A DNA stretch of 64,000 nucleotides from CAVRIA01 sp963721115 (GTDB lineage: Bacteria; Desulfobacterota; Binatia; HRBIN30; CADEER01), in assembly GCA_963721115.1 (NCBI GenBank), contig CAVRIA010000009.1:223185-287184 (forward strand), written 5' to 3'. How positions within the stretch are numbered: the stretch's first letter is position 1; the number at the start of each line of letters is the position of its first letter. Below, in pieces: positions 45,447-54,873 of the stretch. The notes under the pieces were generated by a model that did no database searches, was not told the origin of the DNA, and saw only the letters and a list, made by a program, of their open reading frames with translations. The position numbers and the translations under genes were made by a program.

Positions 45447-46155
45447 TCACGCTCTCCAGCCGGGGACTTGCACGATGCGGTCCTCCTCGGCGATCCAGGC
45501 GGTGAGGGCGCCGGCGTAGACGCAGCCGGTGTCGAGTCCGCGCCGGCGCGGCAGCACGACCAGGCCGCGCCGCGCCCAGTGGGCGAAGACGACGGTGCTC
45601 GAGCCTCTGTAGAAGTGATCCCAGGGCTCGAACGGCGGTCCGGGTGGGGGATGGTCCTGGCGGGGCCGTCTCCCGGTCGCGTCGCAGTAGCGGACCTCGG
45701 TGGCGAACTCGATGCGCGGGTCGGAGCGGCCGCGGACGTGAGCGCCGATCGAGGCGTTGATCTCCGCCGCGACGCGCGGCAGGTCCGCCCAGGTCGGGTC
45801 GAGCCCGCCGTGAACCACGACGACGTCCGGCTCGACCCGCAGCACGGGCTGCGCGGCCAGCCAGTCGAGCAGCGCGTCGCGGTCGGGCGCCGCGAGGATC
45901 GCCTGCAGCCGGTCGGTGCGGGAGGGAGCGGCGCTGCCGGCGCCGATGCGCAGCAGCTTGAGGTCGTGATTGCCGAGCACGACGCGGGCGTCGAGTGAGC
46001 GCGCCCGCCGCAGCACGCCGAGAGAGTCCGGCCCGCGGTTGACCAGATCGCCGACGCAGTACAGGATGGTCGCCGGGCCCGTACGCGACCGCCGCGAGGA
46101 GCGACTCCATCTGCTCCAGGCATCCCTGAATGTCGCCGACGAAGATGCGCCGCAT
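45447..46155 (-). CDS. apaH: ApaH-like symmetrical bis(5'-nucleosyl)-tetraphosphatase, frameshifted
   Basis: Metallophosphoesterase motifs in order: RRIFVGDIQGCLEQMESLL from the ATG at 46155, then, one frame over, ILYCVGDLVNRGPDSLGVLR, RVVLGNHDLKLL, VVVVHGGLDPTW and, near the C-terminus, VVFAHWARRGL...GLDTGCVYAGALTA. A single-base shift at about 46075, in a G/C run, joins the two; 709 bases fit one indel. ApaH cleaves Ap4A. All metal-binding motifs survive, so the gene is probably functional in reality. Confidence 0.8.
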
Positions 46156-46300
46156 GGAAGACGATGCTAACCGGCATTGGGCATGGATTCCACGTCGCGA
46201 GAGCGCCGCGGGACGGCGGCGCGAAGAATGAGCCGGCCGGGGAGGGAAGGCGCCGCTGCCGCCGCCGGCGGGCCGTCGGCCGATCGCGCTCGATCTGGCG

Positions 46301-47732
46301 TTGGTCGCGGCCGTGCTGCTGCTCGCCCTCTGGAGACCTCTGGCGCTGCCGCGCATCTACGAGCAGGGCGAGGCGCGCGAGGGGTTGGTGGTGCAGGACA
46401 TCCTGCGCGAGGGACGCTGGATCCTGCCGCTGCGCAACGGAGAGCTTGCGTCGAAGCCCCCGGCGTTCCACTGGCTCGCCGCCGCCGCGGTGCGGATCGC
46501 CGGCTTCTCGGATCGCTCGCTGCGGTTGCCGTCGGCGCTGGCGGCAGTGGTGATGGCCTGGTGCGTGTTCTGGCTCGGCGCCTGCGACGGCAGCCGCGCG
46601 GCGGGCTGGCTCGCGGTCGGGGCGCTGCTCGGCACCGTCCAGTTCTGGAAGTCCGCGTGCGAGGCGCGGGTGGACATGCTGTTCGCCGCCGCGGTCACCC
46701 TCTCCCTGACCGGCTTCTTCGCCTGGGATCGGAGCCGCAGTCTCGCCGGCCGGTGGCTGTGCTACGCCGCCGCTGCGCTGGCGGTGCTGGCGAAGGGACC
46801 GGCGGGAGCGATCCTGCCCGGCGTCGTGATCCTGGTGTTCCTGGGCGTGCAGGGACGCGGGCGCGATCTGCGCGAGCTGTGGTCGTGGCGCCTGGCGCTG
46901 GGCGTGATCGGTGTCGACGCCGGTTGGTACCTGCTCGCCTATGTCCAGGGGGGGAGCGCCTTTCTCGGCGACGTCGTCGTCTACGAGAACGTCGATCGAT
47001 TCCTCGGGGCGAGCGACTTCGCGGGCCGCGGCCATCCGCTGCAGCTCGTGGCGGCTCTGGCCACGCGTCTGCTGCCGTGGAACCTCGCCCTTCCGTACGC
47101 AGCCGTACGGTGGTGGCGCGGCGATCGGGCGACGGTCGCCGAGCGCTTCCTGCACTGCTGGTGGCTCGTCGTCCTGACCGTCTTTACGGTCGCGGCGGGC
47201 AAGCGCAACGTCTACCTCCTGCCGCTCTATCCGGCGATTGCCATTCTCGCCGGCCGGGGCCTGCAACGTCTCGCGGAACGTCTGCCGACCTGGGCCGGCG
47301 CTGGCGGCACCGGGCGCCTGCGCGCCGCCCTGCGTGCGCGCCCCCTTCGTTGCCTCGCCGTCGCGATCGTCGCCTTCGACGCCATCGCGCTCGTCGCGCT
47401 CCAGGCGACCGGCGAGGTGCGCGCCGCCCGCCGATCGATCGTCCCGTTCGCCGATCGGGTCGCCTCTCTCGTGCCGGCCGAGGCGACCCTCACGGCTTTT
47501 CCGGCGGTCGACGACGCGGAGCTCTGGGCGCTCGCCTATCGGCTGCGCCGTCCGATCGAGCGCCGGCCGCCGCCGCCGCGCGCCTACGCGATCGTCCCCG
47601 CTGCGGAGGCCGAGGGCCTCGCCGCCCGCGGCTACCGGGTGCTGGCCGCGTCGCACCGCCGCGGCCGCAACGTCGCGCTCGTCCGGAGGAGGCAGGACGG
47701 CAGAAGGCAGAAGGCAAAGGCAAACGCGGTGA
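46301..47732 (+). CDS. GT39/ArnT-like membrane glycosyltransferase, ends uncertain
   Basis: At least 460 residues with about ten membrane helices. The first periplasmic loop has IYEQGEAREGLVVQDILREG and SKPPAFHWLAAAAVRIAG, the PMT/ArnT acceptor-side pattern, and AVLAKGPAGAILPG lies in a later helix. It transfers sugars from lipid carriers. The start is unclear: an ATG at 46228 is in another frame; TTG at 46301 is the first in frame. The main frame has no stop before running across dacC, so an indel near 47700, in the AGGCAGAAGGCAAAGGC tract, is likely and the stop at 47732 is my best guess. Confidence 0.7.
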
Positions 47733-47846
47733 CGGTGTCGCATTCTTTCCCCACACATTTGCCGTCTGCGATCGCGCGTCTCGGGAGCTGCCGCTGCGCA
47801 GATTGCGGTTTTCTGATAGGAGCGAAGCTGCAGGAGGGCAGTCGTC

Positions 47847-49010
47847 ATGAGGGTAGCGAGGTGGATGTGGCTGGTCGGCGCGGTGCTCGTCCTCTCCGCT
47901 CCCCGGGCCAATGCCGGGCGCGCCGCGCCCGCCCGCCGGCAGCATGGTGCGCCGGCCGCGGCCCCGGAGCCCTATCGGGGGGCCGTGCTCGTCGACGCCG
48001 CCTCGGGTCGGGTCCTGTTCGAGAAGGATGCCCATCGCCAGGCGCCGCCGGCGTCGATGACCAAGATGATGCTCATGCTGCTCGTCGCCGAACGCGTGCG
48101 CGACGGGAAGCTGCACTGGGACGACCCGGTCGTCACCTCGCGCAAGGCGAGCCAGATGGGCGGCTCGCAGGTTTACCTGAAGGAAGGCGAGACGTTCTCG
48201 CTCGGCGAGATGATGCAGGCCATCGCCATCCACTCGGCCAACGACGCGGCGGTGGCGGTGGCGGAGGCGGTGGCCGGATCGACGGACGCCTTCGTGGAGC
48301 TGATGAACGCGCGCGCCAAAGAGCTGGGGATGAACGACACCATCTACCGCAGCGTGCACGGGCTGCCGCCGGGGAAGGGGGCGGAGCCCGACCTCAGCAG
48401 CGCCTACGACATGGCCCTGGTGGCGCGCGCGTTGGTCGAGTTCCCCGACGTCATGCGATGGTCGGGTACCCGCGAGACCACCTTTCGCAACGGCGCCATG
48501 ACGTTGACCAACACCAACCGGCTGGTCCGCCAGACGGACTGGGTCGACGGCCTGAAGACCGGCTACTACGCGCAGGCCGGCTTCAGTGTCACGGCGACCG
48601 CGCAGCGAAACGGGCTCCGCCTCATCGCGGTCATCCTCGGCGACCCCGCGAAGCGGGACTGCTTCGCACAGGCCGCCGGCTTGCTCCAGCAGGGGTTCTC
48701 GACCTACGAGGCGCGGGTGGCGGTGAACCAGGGCGACACGATCACCAACAACCTCCTGGTGCGCGACGGCTCGCCGCGCTTCGTCCGCGTCGTCGCCGGC
48801 CGAACCGTCAGCGTCCTCAGCCGCCGCGGGGAGCAGCACGAGCTCTCCGTCGCCGTCGAGGTGCCGGACGATCTGCACGCGCCCCTGGCCGCCAACACGC
48901 CGATCGGCGAGGTGGTGGTGCGGGACGGGGAGAACGTCGTCGGGCGCGCTCCGGCGATCACCGCGCAAGCGGTGGAGAGGGAGAAATCGTTCCTCGACTG
49001 GCTGTTCTGA
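47847..49010 (+). CDS. dacC: D-alanyl-D-alanine carboxypeptidase (PBP5/6-type)
   Basis: 387 residues, ATG at 47847 with GGAGGG upstream. Signal peptide to about ANA (23). PASMTKMMLMLL (SxxK), IHSANDAAVAV (SxN) and DGLKTGYYAQAGFSV (KTG) define the class C low-mass PBP. A C-terminal PBP5_C-type domain and an amphipathic tail (EKSFLDWLF) anchor it to the membrane. It trims peptidoglycan pentapeptides. Confidence 0.92.
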   Translation: MRVARWMWLVGAVLVLSAPRANAGRAAPARRQHGAPAAAPEPYRGAVLVDAASGRVLFEKDAHRQAPPASMTKMMLMLLVAERVRDGKLHWDDPVVTSRKASQMGGSQVYLKEGETFSLGEMMQAIAIHSANDAAVAVAEAVAGSTDAFVELMNARAKELGMNDTIYRSVHGLPPGKGAEPDLSSAYDMALVARALVEFPDVMRWSGTRETTFRNGAMTLTNTNRLVRQTDWVDGLKTGYYAQAGFSVTATAQRNGLRLIAVILGDPAKRDCFAQAAGLLQQGFSTYEARVAVNQGDTITNNLLVRDGSPRFVRVVAGRTVSVLSRRGEQHELSVAVEVPDDLHAPLAANTPIGEVVVRDGENVVGRAPAITAQAVEREKSFLDWLF

Positions 49011-49015
49011 TCGCG

Positions 49016-49634
49016 TCAGGCCGGCGGGCGGGCCGCCGGGAAGCCAGTTGAGCGCGACGAGCTGGCGGCGCTGGCGCCCGAAGCGCAGCACGCTGATCGA
49101 GCCGTTACCAACCTGCAAGCGGCGATAGGCGGCCAGCTCCATGCCGAGGAAGTCGGCGATGACGATGCGCAGCGGGTCGCCGTGCGAGACCAGCACCACC
49201 GCCCCGTCGCGGCCCTCCCGCTCGATGCGGTGAGCGACTTCGACCACGCGCCGCTCGACGCGCGGCGCGCTCTCGATCGCGTCGCATTCGTGGGTCGGGT
49301 CCGCAATGTAGCGGCGCAGGTCCGGGTCGTCGCGAATCTCGGCGAAGGTCTTCCCCTGCCAGCGCCCGAGCCAGACCTCGGCCAGGCCCGGCTCGACCGC
49401 CGCCTCCAGGCCGTGCGCGCGCGCGATGGGCTCGGCGGTCTGGCGGGCGCGCGGCTGCGGGCTGTGCAGAACCATTCGGACCGCGAACGAGCGCAGCGCC
49501 TCGGCGGCGGCCGCGGCCTGCGCCCGGCCGCGCTCGTTCAGCCCGATCTCCGACCAGCCGAGAAGGCGGCCCTCCTCGTTCCAGTCCGTGAGACCGTGGC
49601 GGACGAGGATCAGATCGAATGGAGGGGACGGCAC
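49016..49634 (-). CDS. Histidine phosphatase (phosphoglycerate-mutase-like), 3' end uncertain
   Basis: About 205 residues from a GTG at 49634. LILVRHGLTDWNEEGRLLGW is the RHG core, HSPQPRARQTAEPIA and LAEVWLGRWQGKTF follow, and VVLVSHGDPLRIVIADFLG is the second catalytic His. Substrate class (cobalamin, glycolysis or nucleotide) cannot be told. After LNWLPGGPPA the frame stays open across the dacC region; a stop at 49016 is one frame over, so a 3'-end indel is suspected. Confidence 0.78.
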
Positions 49635-49653
49635 GGGGAGCGGTCCGGGGGCT

Positions 49654-50079
49654 CTACCTGTTGTGCGCCAGGGTCCGGGGACCGTCCGCGAACAGCACGT
49701 CGATCTTGTTCGCTTCCTTGACGGCGGTGACCAGCCCGAGACCGAACGTCGGGTGCTGGAGGAGATCCGACTCGGCGAAGTGCTCGCTGATCGCGTAGGG
49801 CCGGGCGGCGGCACCCTCGCGGCCCCGGACCAGCTCCTCGTAGCGGCTGGTCTTCGATGTCTTCTGCGCCGCGCGCGGGCGCGCGGGGCGCGACCCCGAC
49901 CGCGCCGCGTCCGCTGCCTCGCCCGGAGGCGTGGGGCGAAAGGCGTGCTGCCCGTGACACGTGTTGCAGTGCACGCGCGTGATCCGGCCGTCCACCACCG
50001 CCTCGATGGTGTGTGCCAGGACCAGCTTGCAACGCGTGCACCAACTGTCGACGTCCTTCGCGACGATTGGCTTATCCAT
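49654..50079 (-). CDS. Zinc-ribbon conserved hypothetical protein
   Basis: 141 residues. Two Cys pairs (CTRCKLVLAHTI and VHCNTCHGQHAF) form a zinc ribbon at residues 14-42; the second is followed by His but there is no heme context or signal peptide. A basic Ala/Arg linker leads to a short C-terminal domain (QHPTFGLGLVTAVKEANKID) like those in CarD-like or DNA-damage-associated proteins; that resemblance is loose. It lies 20 bp upstream of the histidine phosphatase. Confidence 0.6.
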   Translation of the reverse strand: MDKPIVAKDVDSWCTRCKLVLAHTIEAVVDGRITRVHCNTCHGQHAFRPTPPGEAADAARSGSRPARPRAAQKTSKTSRYEELVRGREGAAARPYAISEHFAESDLLQHPTFGLGLVTAVKEANKIDVLFADGPRTLAHNR

Positions 50080-50276
50080 GCTTCTCTGTCCAACCCCCCG
50101 GTGTCATTGGCTCCAACGCGCTCTTCCGAAGGGAACGCGAGATCCGAAGGTGAGCTGCCTCCGGCGCGCCCGCGGTCCGGCGTCGTGCCGGAGGCGGGGA
50201 GTGGGCTTGGCGAACTCGTGGCAGATAGCAGTCGGCGGAATCGAAGTCGATATGGGGAATCTCGCTCATTCAAACC

Positions 50277-50356
50277 CGTCATACCCGCGAAAGCGGGTAT
50301 CCAGGTGGGGTGGTGGCGGGCCCGCGCCCTGGATTCCCGCTTTCGCGGGTATGACG
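50277..50356. repeat. Two-armed REP-type repeat
   Basis: CGTCATACCCGCGAAAGCGG at the left and its reverse-complement-type partner (ATTCCCGCTTTCGCGGGTAT) at the right, each a hairpin on its own and together a larger inverted pair. A widespread REP/BIME family, usually spread by RAYT transposases. Located before the divergent protease gene. Confidence 0.8.
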
Positions 50357-50510
50357 AGTAGGAGATCGCTCGACTTCTTGTGCAAAGCCACGTCACCGCA
50401 TTCGTGGAATATGATACCAAGCGCACGGGGCGTGAATGACGAGTCCATCGCTTGTCGCTCTGCGGAAGGCTCTGCTAGTGCTGCGGGCCTGGGCAGAGAG
50501 AGGGGGGCGC

Positions 50511-53500
50511 ATGTCGAGATTCGACGTTGACGAGACGAGAGCCGGGGCGGGGCCGCTTCGCTTCTCGTTTCTGGCCTGTGCCGGGCTCGCTTCGCTTCTG
50601 GCGTTCGCGCCGCGCGCCGGGGCGGAGATGCCGTACCCGAGCAACCCGACGCCGTGCCGCTCCGCGGCGCCCGATGCGCCGTGCATCGAGGCGACCGACT
50701 TCGCCCGATATCTCTTCCTGCCGGCGACCGAGCCGCCCACGCGCCCCGACGACTTCGGCGACGACAACTGGAAGCTGACCAGCGATCAGACCGGCGACCC
50801 GCTGATCGACGCCAATCCCCAGGAGCTCTTCGGCGTCAAGGGCGCCAGCGTCGACCTCGCCTGGCAGGTGACCACCGGGCGGCCCGACGTGCTGATCGCC
50901 GTGATCGACTCCGGCATCCGCTGGCAGGACCAGCTTCCCGACGTGGTGGACAAGTTCTACCTCAACCGCGGCGAGCTGCCGGTTCCCGAGGGCAGCGACA
51001 CGGTGGGAGACCCCTACGACCGCAACGGCGACGGGGTCTTCAACATCCGCGACTACCTGGCCGACGACCGGCACGAGCAGGACTCGCGCGTGCAGGACGA
51101 GAACGGCAACGGCGTCATCGATCCGGAGGACCTCATCTTCCTGTTCTCGGACGGAAACGACGACGACGGAGACGGCTACGTCGACGACATCAGCGGCTGG
51201 GACTTCTTCGAAGACGACAACGACGCGCTCGACGAGGTGCGCTACGGGCACGGCACCGGCGAGTCGCACGATTCGTCCGCCGAGGCGAACAACGGCGGCG
51301 GCAGCCCCGGCACCTGCCCGAACTGCATGCTGCTCGAGGTGCGCGCCGGCGACAGCTTCGTGGCGCCGGTGAACAACTTCGCCCAGGGGGTCGTCTTCGC
51401 CGTCGACAGCGGCGCCCGGGTCGTGCAGGAGGCTCTGGGGACGCTCAATCAGTCGCGCTTCGGCCAGCAGGCGATCGACTACGCCTACCAGCGCGGCGTC
51501 GCGGTGATCGCCTCGGCGGCCGACGAGGAGTCGAACCACCACAACTATCCGGCCAACTACGACCACACGGTCGAGGTGAACTCGGTGACGCGCTTCGACG
51601 ACGTCAGCGGGATCGTGCAGACGCCGCACTCGTACCTGTATCTCAACGGGTGCACGAACTACGGCGGGCACATCGCCGTCGCCGTGCCGTCGTCGAGCTG
51701 CTCGTCGGAGGCGACCGGGCGCAGCGCCGGGATGGCCGGCCTGATCGTGTCGGCGGCGCTCAACGCCGTCGATCGCGGCGCGCTGGAGCCGTATCCGCGC
51801 GACGACGGCACGGCGGCGCCGTTCCCGCTCTCGGCCGAGGAGGTCAAGCAGATCCTGATCGCCACCGCCGACGACATCGACTTCGACGCGCGCGACGACG
51901 TCGAGCCGCCGCTGGCGGCGAACTACACGACGATGATCGCCATCCCGGGCATCCAGGGCAGCGAGCGCTTCCACTCGATCGCCGGCTTCGACCAGTTCTT
52001 CGGCTACGGGCGGGTCAACGCCGACCGCGCCGTGCGCCGGGTCGCGCGAGGGACACATCCCTCCCGAAGCCGCCATCGACGGGCCGAGCTGGTACGAGAT
52101 CGTCGATCCGGAGAGTACGCCGACCCTCTCCGTGCGAGGGCGCGTCGCCGCCAACCGCGCCTCGTTTTACAGCTACGTCATCGACGTCGCCCCGGGGATC
52201 CAACCCGCGGAGTCGGACTTCGTCCCCGAGGTCACGGTGAGCGGACGCGACTCGGCGCTCGAGGGAGAGATCGGCACGATCGACATCGCCAGCCTGCGCG
52301 GCCGCATGCCGCACGGCACCGAGGGGCCGGCGCTCAACGACGACGGCTCGCCCGATCCCGACCGCTTCACCTTCACGGTGCGGGTGCGCGTGGTGGACGA
52401 TCGCGGCAACGTCGGCGAGGACAGGCGCGTTCTGGCCCTGCACCACGACGCGGATCTCATGACCGGCTTTCCGCGCCGGCTCGGCGGCGACGGCGCCGCG
52501 GCACCGCTCACCGCCGACCTCGACGGCGACGGGCGCGAGGAGATCATCCTCGGCACCTCCGACGGCGAGGTGCACGCGTTTCGCGCCGACGGCAGCGAGC
52601 TTCCCGGCTGGCCGGTGACGACCGATCCGATCGAGCTGCACGATCAGGCGCCAGGCTACGCCGGCGGAGCCGTTCCCTCGCCCGTCTACGGCTCCGTCGT
52701 CGGCGGTCTCGCGGTTGGCGACCTCGACCGCGACAGCACCCTCAAGGGAGCTCTGGACGTCGTCGCGACGGATCTGCAGGGCAAGCTGTACGTCTGGGGC
52801 CCGGACGGCACGCGCCGCGACGGGTTCCCGGTCTCGACCCTGCCGGAGTACTCCTTCACGCACCGCTCGGAGCGCGATCTCGGTACGCCGGAAGGCCGCG
52901 TTCCGGACCGCGTCAACCGCCACGACTCCGACAACCGCCTCGGGCGCGCTCTCGCCAGCGGACCGGCGCTCGGCAACCTCGACGGCTCGGCGGACGGCTC
53001 GCTGGAGATCGTCGCCGGCGCCTTCGATCGCCACGTCTACGCGTGGCGGCGCGACGGCTCGCCGGTTCCGGGGTGGCCGGTCCTGCTCAAGGACCCCGAC
53101 AAGGTCGAGAGCGTCGACCCAACCACCAACGAGGTCACGCTGAAGCCCGACTCCGGCGCGCGGATCGGCACCAAGGTGCTGATGCCGCCGTCGCTCGGCG
53201 ACATCGACGGCGACGGCTCGCTGGACGTCGTCGCCGTGGTCAACGAGGAGTATCGCGAGCCACTCAACGCCGTCTTCACCAACCCGATCGTCAACCTGTT
53301 CCTCGCCGCCGGCGTGCTGGATGCGGGCAACACGCGCGTCTACGCCGTGTACGCGGACGGCGCGGCGCACGGCGGCTCCGGCCTGAGTCGGGGCTGGAAC
53401 CCGGCCGCCTTTTTGCCGGGCTGGCCGGTGAAGACGGCGCTGCTTCAAACCGAGCTTCTGCCGGTCGTCGGCACCGGTAGCAACGGGCCGCCGGCCCTGG

Positions 53501-54799
53501 CCGACATCGACGGCGACGGCCGCCTCGAGGTGGGAACGATGTCCGCCGTCGGGCCGTCGTACGTCTTCAATGCGGCGGGCGAGTCCGTCTTCGGCCGCCA
53601 TCCCGACGGCCAGGACGCGACCCTGGCGGGCGATCCGCCGGGCGCGTCGAGCGACGGGGTGGACAGTCCGACGTTCAGCGCCCTGGGGGCGCCGGTGCTG
53701 GCCGAGTTCGAGGGGCGCGGCGCCGGCTTCCAGCTCGTCGGGCCGACCGCCGGCTTCGGCAAGCTGGTCGACAACCAGGTCTCGGCGCGGCAGTTCCCGG
53801 CCGAGAACCATCTCTCGGCGTGGTCGGTCACGACGTCCGACGGGACGGTCGCGGACGGCGCCTTCCTGCCCGCCTTCCCGCGCGTCGTGAACGATCTCCA
53901 GTTCCTCGCCGCTCCGGCGCTCGCCGACATCGACGGCGACGGACTCCCCGAAGCCATCGAAGGGTCCGGCGTCTACGACGTGCACGCCGTCAACGCCAAT
54001 GGCGTCGAAGCGAGCGGCTGGCCGAAGTTCACCAACGGTTGGATGGTCGGCACGCCGGCGGTCGGCGACGTCGACGGCGACGGGCGCCTGGAGGTCGTCG
54101 GCGTGACCCGCGAGGGGTGGCTCTTCGTCTGGCGGACGGCCGGCGACGAGTGCGGCGACATCCCGTGGCGGCGCTGGCATCACGACGAGTGGGGCACCGG
54201 CAACTACGGCACCGACGCGCGTCCTCCCGCGGCGATCGCCGCCGCCGACTGTCGGCGTCGAGCGCCTCGGCCCGACGCAGGCGCGCCTCGATCTCCCCGC
54301 CATGCCGGGAGACGATCTCTACTGTGGCAACGCCGGCTACGACGTGCGCTTCGCCGATACGCCGATCGAAGATGCCGAGGCCTTCGCCGCTGCCTCACCG
54401 ATCGGCTCGGTGACGGCGAACCCGCAAGGGAGCAGGGAGCCCGGCAGCGTGACCGTCGCGGACGAGCGCCTGCGCGACCGCTCGTTCTACCTCGCCTTCA
54501 CCGCCGTCGACGACGCCGGCAACCGCTCGCCGCTCGTCTCCCTCGGCCCGCTCGACCTCACCATCGCGACGCCGACGGCCACCCCAACTCTCACGCCGCT
54601 GCCAACCGCTACCCCGACCGAGCCGCCGGCCACGGAGACGCCGACCTCGGTGCCGACGCCGACCGCCCGCCCGGCGATGGGCGAGGACGACGGCTGCAAC
54701 ATCTCGGGCAGGCCGGCGACCGGAGCGTTTCCCTGGTGGCTGCTCGGCCTCGTGGCGCTCGTCGTGGGAAGGAAGAAAGCTAGGGGGTTAGGCTGTTAA
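50511..54799 (+). CDS. Large secreted subtilisin-like protease with FG-GAP repeats and C-terminal anchor, two frameshifts
   Basis: About 1430 codons from the ATG at 50511. Signal peptide (to about 40), S8 catalytic Asp in VLIAVIDSGIRW, His in RYGHGTGESHDSS, Ser in GRSAGMAGLIV. A Ca-rich insert (DGNDDDGDGYVDDISGWDFF) lies between. The usual oxyanion Asn region reads RVVQEALGTLNQ, so activity is doubtful. After the catalytic domain the frame shifts near 52045 and continues through VCBS/FG-GAP repeats (TADLDGDGREEIILGTSDGE). A second shift is near 54245, then PT-linker and a hydrophobic helix with KKAR (PWWLLGLVALVVGRKKARG), a sortase/MYXO-CTERM-like sorting tail. Confidence 0.72.
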
Positions 54800-54873
54800 G
54801 GGGTTAGGCTGTTAGGGGAGTGAAGGCCGGAATCTTAGCCCCTAACAGCCTAACCCCTTAACCGCTAACCCCC
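54781..54873. repeat. Inverted repeat between convergent genes, supplies both stop codons
   Basis: Left arm 54781-54818 and right arm 54839-54873 are near-perfect reverse complements built from AGGGGTTAGGCTGTTA. The protease ends in GLGC plus TAA inside the left arm, and glgX ends in GLGC plus TAG inside the right arm. The block probably also acts as a bidirectional terminator. Confidence 0.8.

Noticed and set aside
46301..49051. Continuous 916-residue reading across the GT39 and dacC genes
   Set aside because: The second half is the shadow of dacC; dacC has its own start, signal peptide and motifs.
49654..50079. Heme motif CNTCH
   Set aside because: No signal peptide; the two Cys pairs form a zinc ribbon.
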